A stretch of 64,000 nucleotides of DNA from Helianthus annuus (Eukaryota; Streptophyta; Magnoliopsida; Asterales; Asteraceae). Every line of letters begins with the position of its first letter. Positions within the stretch are counted from its first letter, which is position 1. Made by a program: the position numbers and the translations under genes. The notes under the pieces were generated by a model. That model made no database searches and had not been told where the DNA came from. It saw only the letters and a program-made list of their open reading frames with translations. The DNA is taken from positions 73,221,819-73,285,818 of the forward strand of contig NC_035440.2 in the NCBI RefSeq assembly GCF_002127325.2, written 5' to 3'. Positions 33,101-43,693 of the stretch are shown one piece after another.

Positions 33101-33390
33101 GGATACATAGCACGTTCCATGTATCACATCTCCGGAAATGTCTAGCTGACGAAACCGCATATATTCACTATGACGACATCGAGGTGGATAATAGTCTCAA
33201 CTACGCGGTGAGACCAATTGCAATTCTAGACCGTAAGGTGAAAAGCTTAAGGAACAAGATGATCTATCAAGTAAAGGTCAAATGGGAACACCGAAAAGGA
33301 TCAGACACCACTTGGGAGTCTGAAGAGGAAATGAAACGACTACACCCTACACTTTTCGGTATGTGTATGAAATTTTTGTCATATACATAA
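30035..33390 (+). pseudogene. E3 pol: protease, RT, RNase H, integrase, chromodomain
   Basis: In order: retropepsin with DTGA ([12 protein letters not shown]) near 30104, reverse transcriptase with [11 protein letters not shown] and FIDD in [11 protein letters not shown], RNase H ([11 protein letters not shown]), integrase zinc finger and catalytic D, D, E ([29 protein letters not shown]), a GPF-type module (GPFRIIERVG) and a chromodomain (VKVKWEHRKGSDTTWE). Lesions: a shift from gag in an A6 run; TAA at 30823-30825 where relatives read ELNK, next to an Arg-to-Leu change; TAG at 32182-32184 replacing the first Trp of YWWPG. MPFG is MSFG. Everything else is open to 33390. Catalytic residues are all present, but a full polyprotein cannot be made. 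Confidence 0.93.
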
Positions 33391-33417
33391 ACAGGTTTCG
33401 GGGACGAAACCCTCTTT

Positions 33418-33431
33418 AAGGAAGGTGGACT
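33418..33431 (+). other. E3 polypurine tract
   Basis: AAGGAAGGTGGACT immediately before the 3' LTR. E4 has AAGGAGGGTGGACT at the same place. Confidence 0.82.
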
Positions 33432-35259
33432 TGTAACACCCCGAAAATATTAATGTTACATTTTAAACTAAATATCAGTAGTAAGTTAAGATAAAAGACT
33501 AGGAAAGATAACCTAGTTAGTAGGAATCTTAACATAATATGACAAAGTATAATTAAATGCCCTTTTCTATAGCTCATGTATAATTGAGGGACCAAACTTG
33601 TCAAATCTGGAACTTCAATTATTACTAGTAAAATAACACACTAAACACACACTTAAGTGTGTGTTTGATCGACCAGAACGCAGGAAACAAGGGGATTTCC
33701 CCTCAAACCCTAACATTCATAAAATTCATCAATTGAAGGTTCAAATCAAGTCCGAATTGAAATCTGAATATAGATTTGTGATCACCTTGACTAAGGGATC
33801 GTAAGGTATGCAAAATTTCATGATTTGGTTCTACCTTAAATTTTAGATAAAATCATGAGATTCAAATCTGAGCATGCATGATAATTGTTTTGATTGAAAC
33901 AGTGTATAGGGATGAACCCTAGTCGATTTCTTGTTGAAATTTGGCCTAATTCTTGTAAAGTTCATAAGCACCATTAGAGGTGATATGAGGATTTTGTAGA
34001 ATAGTATGGGAAACTAGGATTATGATGTTATCCTAGTGTAATTCAAGTTCAATGAAATAGGTCCAGAATTATTGATGTGAAAATTTTGTGAAATTGCCTA
34101 AATTAAAGTTTATCATAGCTAAATGATGAATGTTAAACTTAATTGTGAATTGTGAGAAAATCGTGCACATAAGATGCTCGATAAAATGCCTAAAAGACAT
34201 TGATCGACACAAATTGTGGTGTTGGTAAAGTAACAAGCTTTAGTCATGAGCCGAATGGTTCTAATGGTAATTGGCTTGTATGTTTTAGGCAACACGAGCG
34301 AGGCGTCGGGAAGTCAAGCCGGTGCGGACGCTCGTTTAAAGGGAAAGCTTTGAGGTACGTGGTTAACGCTATTATAATATTGATGACTTAGTTTTCATTT
34401 TTGGATTGTTTACTAGTTATGAACAATATACAGTTGTGTTGGTTTGGTTGCTTAAGTGAGGAATTTCATGATGGCAAACCAAACGGGTTAACATTGATGG
34501 GTACAAACCGGGAAACGGAAGTACCTCATTCGTAGACCATAAACCCATGTGTCGGGTAATGGGAAGAATAATATTAACACGCAAACCGGTAATGGGAGCG
34601 TGTGTGTTGAAGCAAGGGATCCAAAACGGGTCATACTTGTTGCAAAGAAATGTCCCGTACTGCGCTTTGATGACTTAAAAGTGCAAAAATCGGAATAAAC
34701 GGGTCAAAACAGCAAAACAGGAAAATATGCAGAAGCTACCGTAAATTACGGTAGCCACCGTAATTTACGGTAGAGGGTGAATCGTTACGGTGGTTCTTTA
34801 CTGATTTACGGCAGAACCATAAATGTCCAGCGCCCACCGTAAATTACGGTGACCACCGTAATTTACGGTGGAGCCCAGCCAAAATTGTCAAGTTTTGTAT
34901 AATTTCATATTTCGAATCCGTTTTAAGCGTACACTTAATTATGTGAAATTTGAAGGATTCTAACATTATTATTTTGTTAAATTTCCAGCTTTCAAGTAAG
35001 TCAATCAAGCGGATGGTGATCAACACAAGGCTTATGAACCGAACACATTCAAGAAGTAGTTCTTCACTTTTGTCTTAGATGTTCATTAGTGATAATTTTG
35101 TAATGGAAGGAATACTTATGTATCCTTTTAGTGTTGTGGTGGTTTTAAAACACTTATGTGCTAAACTAGGATTAATATTAGTGTTTGTGCTTTTAAATGA
35201 TTATGATCTTTCTTATTTAGTCGGTAGAAAATATTGTGTATTTAAATGAGAGTGTTACA
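33432..35259 (+). repeat. E3 3' LTR
   Basis: 1,828 bp, same ends as the 5' LTR. The inverted copy in E4 (62083-63911) is almost the same sequence. Confidence 0.96.
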
Positions 35260-35895
35260 TTCTTCTTATTGGGTATCATGTTCAACACATAATTTGTCGA
35301 TAAGATTGCTTCCCCCCACATGTTTTGGCTTATCCCAGAACTTATCATCATAGCATTCATCATTTCTTTCAAAGTGCGATTTTTGTGTTCCGCTATGCCA
35401 TTTGATTAGGAGGAGTAAGGATCCGTGAGTTCATGTATGATTCCATTTTTTGCACACACATCAATGAAAGGTGAAACATATTCACCTCCTCGGTCGCTCC
35501 TTACGATTTTGATTTTCCGATTTAGTTAATTCTCAACTTAGGCTTTGAACAAGATAAAGTTATCAATAGCCTCGTCCTTACTCTTAAGTAAGTACACATA
35601 GAAATACATTGTACTGTCATCAATGAACGTGATGAAGTACTTGTTCCCACAATGAGTAGGAATTGCTTTTAGATCACACACATCCGTGTGGTCTATCTCG
35701 AGGGGTTCGATGATTCGTTCAACCTTTTTGAATGACGATCTCGTTTGTTTTGCTTCTACGCAAGTTTCACATTTATAATTTGAGTTGATATCGAATGTTG
35801 GCATGCAATTAAGTTACGACGTATGGAATGAAAATTAACATGACCTGGTCTACCATGCCAAAGATTAGAAGACTCAAGCAAGTAAGCAGAACTAG
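35260..35895 (-). pseudogene. Z: copia GAG-pre-integrase and integrase fragment
   Basis: Minus strand. From 35895 the frame reads the pre-integrase zinc region (LESSNLWHGRPGHVNF, then CETCVEAKQTRSSF), then the integrase core beginning with the first catalytic Asp in EIDHTDVCDL, YFITFIDDST and, after a stop near 35528, VRSDRGGEYVS with the second Asp. Stops and substitutions are scattered, for example a TAG after PYSS near 35410. Downstream the gene is split by E3 and continues at 26811. Upstream it is split by copia Y at 35896. The rest is not in the window. Confidence 0.85.
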
Positions 35896-36347
35896 TGTAG
35901 GATCGCGATCTGCCCCGAATGAGTCGTTCAAAGGAGTTTTACTTCGTTTCAGGTGCGGAATAACAAGAAACGAAGGTAGAAACAGCTGATTCTTCACTAA
36001 ATCTACTGATTGTATTGATTTGACAACGATTACAGCTTAATCTTCACACCGGCAGCACTTCGGCATGGAATACAAGGCAACGTTACGTGATTTTGCTCAT
36101 GGGTGCCTATATATAGGCCTGAGATTTCGCTCCAAGGGACATGTGTCCATATGAGCGAAACCTCATATGTTCACAAAAGCGAAACCCCATGACCAAATAG
36201 GCGAAATCATCATGTTATGTCCCTATGAGCGAAATCAGCTCATTAAACACAAACGACTTCCTATTTTCTCGTAAAACGTGCCCTAATCTATACAATTCAA
36301 AGTAAGCCTCGATACAAGACGAAGTCGACAGATGTAGTGCACCAACA
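35896..36347 (-). repeat. Y 3' LTR, 452 bp
   Basis: On the element strand TGTTGGTGCACTAC to GCGATCCTACA. TATA box CCTATATATAGG at 36109-36120 (minus). Between 36121 and 36240, upstream of TATA, GCGAAAT/ATTTCGC words recur at least five times in both orientations. TG...CA ends and the adjoining GAGGGGGAGTC tract support the boundaries. Confidence 0.8.
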
Positions 36348-36362
36348 GACTCCCCCTCAGAT
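36348..36362 (-). other. Y polypurine tract
   Basis: The minus strand reads ATCTGAGGGGGAGTC directly before TGTTGG of the LTR. Confidence 0.82.
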
Positions 36363-38597
36363 GTTGACGAGTCGACTATCGAGTCACGACAATGCTGTGT
36401 CTTCACATCTTCAGTCTTGATCAGTCTCTTGGCTTTCCTCTCTCTATCTTCATCAACAGACTCCCTTTAACAGTATCTGCTTGAATATCTTCAGACTCCC
36501 CCTCTCGATTTGCTGGCATTCCTTTGTTCTTCAGCAACATCTGCAACAGGATCATTGTCTGACTTTCACAGGGATTAATTTCCAGAATCGAAACTTGGCT
36601 TTCTTCAATCAAAGTCCTCAGGTATTATAACCTGACTCTTTATCTATTGATCCAAGATCGAAACCTGGCTATTCCTGCACATTCTTAACCCAGAAGTAAA
36701 TTTTCTAAATTTAACAATTTGTATGCACCAACACTGACTCACTCCCAGAAACATATGCACCAACAACAACTCTCTCTCAAATCACTTTCTCTATGATGAA
36801 CCACTTGTTGATTTAAGAGCATATTATGATTTTTACTATACACTCCCCCTCTCAACAATGTCATCATGTTTAGCACTTGGAATTTTGAAAATCAGCTTTC
36901 CAATCATCAGTTGTCAAAAATCTTTTTGACTTTTTCAAAAGTTTATGCTAAAACACACACAAAATCTTTTTGGATTTCCCTAAAAGAAAGTAAATGACAT
37001 CACTTGTAAAGACAAAGACTGACACCAATTGAAGAAACAACAAGAATGCAGAAATGAAATATTTACAAACAATATTTTTGTGAGTTTGCGTAAGAGGATC
37101 ATATCAGTTTATGAGACATATCACTAACACCGTTAAGCTGATTACATTTTAAGTTTTAAACAATTCACCTAGATTGTCAGTATATTTGTCCACTTAAATT
37201 TTCACACAAATTTCAACTGATCCGAGATACTATGTTAATATTTTAAGCTCTTGAACTTATTCGTGTGTCCTACTTCATGAATATACTCCCGTATCCAGAT
37301 CCCGATATTCAGTCTTACAGGTGAGTATACCACAGATGATATCTGTATAGGGGTTAGATGCGAGGGCCGTGAGAGCTCAGGTCGATACTTCCGTATACGC
37401 AAAGAGATGACGGCTTCGACTTTTAGGTGTGTCCCCTTTAGAGGATCTTTTGATTACAACAGCAGCGACTATCAATTTTATTGTTTCATCAGCATGCTGA
37501 GGGCGAAGCTATGTTTCAAGCTTTTGCGGAAAGCATTATCCGAGGACTAGGTCAGAACTTCCATTCAGCAGAAGTCCCGGGACAATACCCTAGATATCAC
37601 TGAGCATAAAGACCTAGTATCTCAGAATTAGGGACCTTTCAAACAAGATTTCAGGGGTTACCTATATATCCAAGAAGTTGTTAACCCACAGAACAAGCAA
37701 GTTTGAAATTTTATGTTTATATCTCGACACAATTTACTAAATGTGTAAAAACCTACTGACACATCCACAATGAGATTGTTTATCACATTTTATCTTTTCA
37801 TTTCTTTAGCATGTTGTGACAGTCTACTGATGTACTATCATTTCCTCTTTTTCACAACAAAACTCATTTTTTATTTTATCATGTTTTTGGCTTTTTCAAA
37901 TTTTCTAATGTTTTTGGATTTTCTGAAATTTTCTACTCCCCCTAAAATGCAAACACATTTCAAAGGAAATTTGAAAACAACTAGACTCTTGACCCACATG
38001 AAACATAAAATGTAAAACAAACTGTACAAAACTTGACAACTGACATCGAATCACATCAAATCGCTATTCACTATGCATAAACAATCAGAGCTCCCCCTGT
38101 CACAAACCATTTTCTCATTTAGATCTCAAAACACTTAAGTTTGTTTTAATCAAAATGATTTTTCCGGAAAATGAGTTTGTTTTTACCACTTGTAAGTTTA
38201 CCACTTGTAAAGTATGGGGATATGGTTCATCATCTTGTCTATTTTAACTATATGTAGTAAATCAAGTACAACTTAATGTCCCTGATTTACCATTTGCATT
38301 TCAGCAACCTCTGTACCACTTGTAAAAACACAAACAAATACCACTAGCAGGTATAACCAACAAATACCACTTGTAGGAATGAGTCATCTACATGAATCTT
38401 TTTATCACTTGTAGGATTGATCACAAAGATGCCGATTCCTGCTTCACACTTACCAACCTGGAAGCTCCGGCGTAGTCCTTCACCTGTAATCATTCAAATA
38501 TTTTCAAAAAAAATTTCATACAAACTCAATAAACATGAAAGATGCCGATTCCTGATCCACGATATAAACTTGGGATCTCCGGCGTAGTCCTAAGACT
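36363..38597 (-). other. Y non-coding region with repeated GGGGGAG tracts
   Basis: No supported ORF. On the minus strand AGGGGGAG recurs near 36491, 36842, 37933 and 38088 in addition to the tract at the LTR. TACCACTTGTA occurs about six times at 38185-38410. Two diverged 65-bp copies of a GATGCCGATTCCTG...CCGGCGTAGTCC block lie at 38429-38480 and 38539-38592. Confidence 0.65.
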
Positions 38598-41036
38598 TCA
38601 TGGGAAACAAACTTCCATCCAAGTCTTTTCAAACTTGATGGCTTTCAATTCTTGCACAGTGGGATTGTATGTTGCCTTTTTAGTTGCATAAAAATCTTTA
38701 ACCCCCTTTGCTTTCCCATTCAACATTTTCCCAAAAATTTTCTTAACACTTCCGTTGAATGTTTTCTCGACATCAAATACATTTTTCTCTTTGTAAAACT
38801 GATTCGATATTTCAACTTTTCCAACTTTCTGTTTAATCTCTTCAAATTTCAGTGATGGAAACTCTTCATCATTCACTGAAATTTTCACCTCACCTTGTGG
38901 CTCTTCTGACTTTATGGAACCAGATTCATCGCCGACTTTCTCATCATTCTTTTTAACAACCCACACTTGGTTGTCTTTCTCTTTCTTTTTATAAAAATTC
39001 TTTTTCGAACACTCACCAACCTCATAAGTTGAATTTTCAAAAATTTTAAGTCTATTGGTTGGTGGTTCAACATCAACAACTTTTTCTTTAAGTTTCTTAG
39101 AAACTCCATGTTTTGTTTTTGCGTTTTTCTGACAATTCCATGCAATGTGACCAACTTCATTGCATCTGTAACAAGTACGAGTTTCCTTTGGATGTAACAC
39201 TTCAGATCCATTCTTCCTCTTCTCAGCAAGAAACTCCTGATTTGACTGTCTCCAGAACAGTTTCTTCTGTTCCTCCTCAGCACTTCCACCTGACACAAAT
39301 TCTGTTTTTGTTTTAGAATTTTTTTATATTTTTATGGTTTTCTGGAGGAATAAAACCTAAACCTTTCTTTTTGTAGCTACGATTTTGGTTAAGTTTCTTT
39401 TGAAAACCAGAACCAGAATTGTAACCTTTTCTTGTTTAAACGTTGTTGAACTCTTGAAGTGTACTTTTTAGGTTTTTCAGAAAGATTTAAATCTTTTATT
39501 TCAGAAATGTTAATTTCTGTCATTTTAAAAACCTTTTTGATCATGTCAAAACAAACACTTCTTATTGGAAACTCTTTTTCAGAGTATAATTTGTCAGAAT
39601 CATTTAAAGTGTATGCGACTTCAAATGTTTCATCATCCAAATTTGCTTTTGATAACAAAAATTCTTTACTGTAAGACCGTTTAACCGACGACTTTTGACT
39701 GTTGACTGACGAATTTGACTCTCCAGACTCAGACTTTGACTCGGACTCCTCATCAGTATCCAACACCTGATCGACCACCTTTTTGATTAACTCAGACTCA
39801 TGATCAGTGTCAGACGAGGTAAATGTGACGTCAATATTTTCTGGTAATTCATCAGTTGTGTCGGTTTTTAGCTTTATATTGACTACCTTTTCAAGTTGCT
39901 CCTCGTTTGGTTTTCTAGGAGAATACCCTTCCCAAATTGGAGGCGGACATTTGTTATAGCTAACAGTCGGTTTCTTACCACAATTTTTCTTCTTTGGCTT
40001 CTCAACTTGAAAAGCTTCCATACCTGCAACAGTTGGGTAAATACGATCAATGAGATAATCAGAACTAGAATAACTTTGCAATAAACGTCTAATTCTCTCA
40101 TTTTCTATCTTTTCTGTCTCCAACTCTTGCTTCCATTTAGCACTCTCTTCGATGTAGAAATTGATAGCTTTCTGCTTTGTCATCATTACAACATTCATCA
40201 TCGTTAGTGCTTGTTCTCTTTCTGAGTTTGTCTTTTGGAGACCAGTTACTGTTTTGTTCAATATATCATAAGATTCTTTCACATAGTTTAGATTGAACAG
40301 TAACTGCTCCTTCTTTTTTTCATATTCAGCAATTATCTCATTCTTTGCAGCACATCCTTTGCATGCTTCCAAACACTTTGTGCAAGGCTTGATGACTTCA
40401 ACAATCTTTTCTACTTCGATTGTTTTCACTACTTCAACCACTTTTTCTTCTTCAGTCACCTTCTCAGTCTCAACCTTCTCCTCAGCAACACTTTCAACAT
40501 TCTCTTTCTGAACAACACTTTCAACCTTCATTTCCTGTTGTTCTTTTGCAGCACGTTTCTCCTTCAGTTTTTCCATACGATCTGCAAAATAGAAATGAAA
40601 ACTTTCAGGAGAAAGATGAGATTTTGCAATGTTAATATGCTTTTCTTCTTCATCATCACTACTGCTATCATCTGGAGGTGACTAATCAAACTGTGCAGAT
40701 TTTTCAGAACTAGCATCTGATACATCAGAATCTGACGGTGTTTGATCAAAACAACTTCCTTTTCAGAACTTGCATCATTTTGTACATTCTCATCTGAACT
40801 TTGTGAACTTTTATCATCACTTTCTGAACTTTCATCAGATACAACAGACTCTTCATCCACACTCTTCACAGTCTCTCCAATAGACTTCATCCAGGTGGCA
40901 AACATGTCTGGCTCTCTGACAATCTTTGCAATGAAAGCTTTGAAATCACCCTTTTCATCAACAAACATATCCCAGCTGAAACCTTCAGGTAGTTGTTCAT
41001 CATCTTGATCTACTAAACAGGCTTTGCTGTAACAAC
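38598..41036 (-). pseudogene. Y copia gag, long coiled-coil type, frameshifted
   Basis: Minus strand. From the cut end at 41036 it reads LPEGFSWDMFVDEKG and a Ser/Glu/Asp-rich acidic stretch, then a shift near 40745 and a stop near 40681. From 40576 a 395-codon frame holds a Lys/Glu-rich region with VEKIVEV-type repeats, a Cys-rich CTKCLEACKGC, and long heptad-like helix (NEIIAEYEKKKEQLLFNLN). Another shift near 39400 leads to a 232-codon frame with the zinc knuckle CYRCNEVGHIAWNC. Together this resembles the oversized gag of SIRE/Maximus-type copia elements in composite plants. Gag would assemble the particle. The frameshifts sit in short homopolymers. Confidence 0.75.
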
Positions 41037-41288
41037 TGTCACTAAAATCAATAATTAGGACGATAATTAGTCAATAAGAAAACCCTAATTGAGACACCCA
41101 AGTAATTTTGCATTAGCCCTAAAATTTTCAGAACAATCAGAAACAGGATCAGGGCCCCTAAAACTCAAGGGGGGCAAACCCTAGTTTAATAATTATCTAA
41201 ATTAAACGTTGCAAAGTTCTGATTGGCTGAAATTTTGAATCACCCAAGCTATACCCGAGCCTAGGCAGCCTATGAATTAGACTGCTTA

Positions 41289-41330
41289 GCTTACGGACCG
41301 CAAGGGAAAGGGCATACGGTCCGTAAGCGA
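41289..41330. other. Perfect 12-bp-arm hairpin just upstream of E6 TATA
   Basis: GCTTACGGACCG and its exact complement CGGTCCGTAAGC are separated by about 16-18 bases and end about ten bases before the TATA box. Confidence 0.8.
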
Positions 41331-41343
41331 GTCCCAAAAATCA

Positions 41344-41353
41344 GTATAAATAG
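41344..41353 (+). promoter_or_regulatory. E6 LTR TATA box
   Basis: CAGTATAAATAGCC is a good plant TATA. Plus-strand transcription from here would pass the primer binding site and gag start and then enter E5. Confidence 0.65.
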
Positions 41354-42469
41354 CCGACCTTGGCGCTTGAAATCTGTTGTGAAAACGATGTAAAGTTGTT
41401 GTCCGTACGTCAAGTTAAGGCCGTAATACTACAATAAACACACACACGATCACGAGGTGCTGCCGCAATCAGGGTAATAACTTGATCGCTATTACGATTC
41501 AACGTCCGATCGATTATAACTATCCAACGATTGTCCGAGTGCTGCTCAAATTGAGCTTGTACTTTGATTATTCGTCGTGATTTCAACTTGAATATTTGAG
41601 TGCTGTTCGAATTCGGACTATGCTCTGTTATTCGTTGTGAATTCGATTGAATTATTAAGTATCGCACTTGTTAATTGTTGTGAGGGTTTAATCTCGTGAA
41701 TTGACGTAACTGCTGAATTAGTTACTAACCCGTTTGTGTGTGCATTGTGTTAAAATAGGTTTAATCAAGGTTAATCAGTAGGCTTATATCTTGCTCGTTA
41801 AATCTGCAATGTGAGTCATTCTCTTTTTATCAATTGTTTTACAAAACTCCAAGTTATTTTCCCAAAGTTATAATTACAGGGATTAAGTCTTTGTAGTCAC
41901 CATATTACAGCCGGTATGTGGGGTTTTGTATACATTACTTGATAATCTTCAACATTGGGGCAGCCAATGGGTGATATGACCATAATCACAGACACCACTG
42001 GACAGGTGGGCCAGTGGGTCGAGTGATAAAGTACCGTGGGTAGTTGGTTTGATATTAGAAACATTGTAATCGCTCTTAATACTGTGAATTATAACAAATG
42101 TGTCGTTTTAGTAAAATGAATGATTCACTCAGTATTTCCCCGCTGACAAAACCTTTTCCAAACATGTTTCAGGTGATATGATGTGAGCAAAGAAAGAGAA
42201 GTGTCGTGAAGCACTCCCGGCTTAGAAAAGTGGCTCATTGTAAATAAATAAAAGAAACATGTTTTGAAAATAAAAGATTTCCCGGAGAAATCATATTATT
42301 GTAAATTATGGGATTTTATCCCTCAGCTATAAAAAGGGCAGTTTGAATTATTAAAAGATCCTGTTATAAAAGACTTCCGCTGTCGCCTAAAATTTAAATA
42401 CCGCAGGATTTCTGTCCCGCGGCTCCTGAAACGGGTCAAACCGGGTCGGGGGCCGTGACAGAAATAAGG

Positions 42470-42483
42470 TGGTATCAGAGCCA
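42470..42483 (+). other. E6 primer binding site (tRNA-iMet)
   Basis: TGGTATCAGAGCCA, nine bases after the LTR end. Confidence 0.88.
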
Positions 42484-42612
42484 CTGTTTTAAGCTTACTG
42501 ATTAAGCTCACTGTTCTAATTGATTTAAGCCTATTGAAAAACAATTAGGAAAATTTTATTTGTCATTCTGTGAATATATGTGCATTAACTTATTAATTGT
42601 TGAAATTACAGT

Positions 42613-42663
42613 ATGGGTAAACAAAAGATTTCTGCTATCTATCGCAAATTAGATAGTACACCT
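42613..42663 (+). pseudogene. E6 gag, first 17 codons before E5
   Basis: ATG at 42613 starts MGKQKISAIYRKLDST. The frame is cut by E5 at 42663. It resumes exactly in frame at 61829, after the second copy of the cacct duplication. That continuity identifies the two segments as one gene. Confidence 0.75.
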
Positions 42664-43693
42664 TGTCACACCCCGAAATATCAGAGCTGGCGTGACTGGA
42701 CCGGTATCTTCATTGCACAGCGGAAGCAAATAAGCTAAGACTTCTAGATAATGAACGCCGCTAAGTACTCGAATTCCCATGGGTTCTCCTATTCCAACCG
42801 TTCCATAGTTTTGAAAATGTAACCTGAGAAAGAACATGCGAAAAATCAACATAAAGTTGAGCGAGTTCATAGTTTGTTTTGAAAAGATTTAAAATAAATC
42901 TTTTTGATAACCGATTTTAAAGTTTTTGAGAAAATATAGTAAAATTATTTTCTTGGCATGATATATGAAAAACTGTGAGTCTAGCCCACAATAGTCTTTG
43001 TGCATTGCACGAGAGAGAGTGGGCCGAGCCCAAACGAACCTTTATAAGCAGGATCAGCGCGTCCTCTTACTTAGGTATAAGTTGAAAAACGTTACCAAAG
43101 TTTGTAAATCCATGTATTTGTGAGCTTACATCAAATGAATCTTAAAAACATTTGAAACTTCAGTTTATAAGTAGGTATGTAATGCGTCTATGAACATGTT
43201 GATCATTAATGTGTAGCTAAGACATTAATATGTGTGCCGACATAGGAAGCACTCAACCCGGTAGACGATTTAAGTGTCGATTCACTTCGACAGGGACACA
43301 AAAGCACTCTAAGTGGCCGCACAAGGACCGTGAGTGGGGCTCGCCCGTACCCGATAGATCTACCCCCTGTTCCGTGGTCCTTAAAAGGATTAATGGTGCC
43401 TAAGTTAGCGCCTATTCGCACGTGATCCAAGAGTTCATTCCATAGCTTAATCATACCATAGTTAATATGTATTTCAAAAGAAAAAAGGGGACATAAACCC
43501 ATTGGGTTGTCTCGTTGTTCGTACGCAGAACAACCCAGTCCCGTTGTAGTAACTAGGACATTCCTGTCACTAGTCATGAAAATCATGCACGTTTGTGAAA
43601 ATACGCATTTGTTTTGTAAAACCGGTATGTTTAGTGTAAACCTTTCGTAAACCTTTCGAGTTCGTTGAAATCCATTAGCAACATGGTTTATAA
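42664..43693 (-). repeat. E5 LTR 3'-terminal part, left arm of inverted repeat
   Basis: The last 1,030 bp of the LTR in minus orientation. It is the reverse complement of 44460-45489 with only a handful of differences. A 126-codon ORF-like stretch here and its mirror in the right arm are repeat sequence, not a gene. The right edge lies in an A/T-rich stretch shared by both joined sequences. Confidence 0.9.

Larger units (their letters stand above)
26812..35259 (+). mobile_element. E3: young Ty3/gypsy (chromovirus) retrotransposon
   Basis: LTRs at 26812-28639 and 33432-35259, each 1,828 bp, flanked by ttctt at 26807-26811 and 35260-35264. Line-by-line comparison of the two LTRs gives six substitutions and no indels, about 0.33%, so the insertion is recent. 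Gag, pol and chromodomain are present but pol has a frameshift and two stops. Inserted in the integrase gene of copia element Z. Confidence 0.97.
35896..41036 (-). mobile_element. Y: SIRE/Maximus-like copia element, 3' LTR plus gag, pol missing
   Basis: Minus strand. The 3' LTR is at 35896-36347 with an adjacent polypurine tract. A long coiled-coil gag with a CCHC knuckle occupies 38598-41036, where it is cut by the E6 LTR. Between the two are 2.2 kb with no protease, integrase or reverse transcriptase, so either pol is deleted or this is a non-autonomous derivative. The element sits inside the integrase gene of Z. Confidence 0.75.
41037..42460 (+). repeat. E6 5' LTR
   Basis: About 1,424 bp, TGTCACTAAAATC to GCCGTGACA. 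The outer hexamers TGTCAC and GTGACA are complementary. It interrupts the gag of Y, whose frame can be followed up to the boundary. The partner LTR is outside the window. The start could be off by a few bases because the copia sequence just before it also contains TGTAACAACTGTCAC. Confidence 0.75.

Noticed and set aside
38598..40968. Host coiled-coil zinc-finger protein
   Set aside because: Composition suggested a cellular gene, but the zinc knuckle, adjacency to a copia LTR and repeated frameshifts fit an oversized copia gag better.
42664..43693. Left arm as a solo LTR fragment of a separate insertion
   Set aside because: The cacct duplication pairs its outer end with 61823, so both belong to one insertion.
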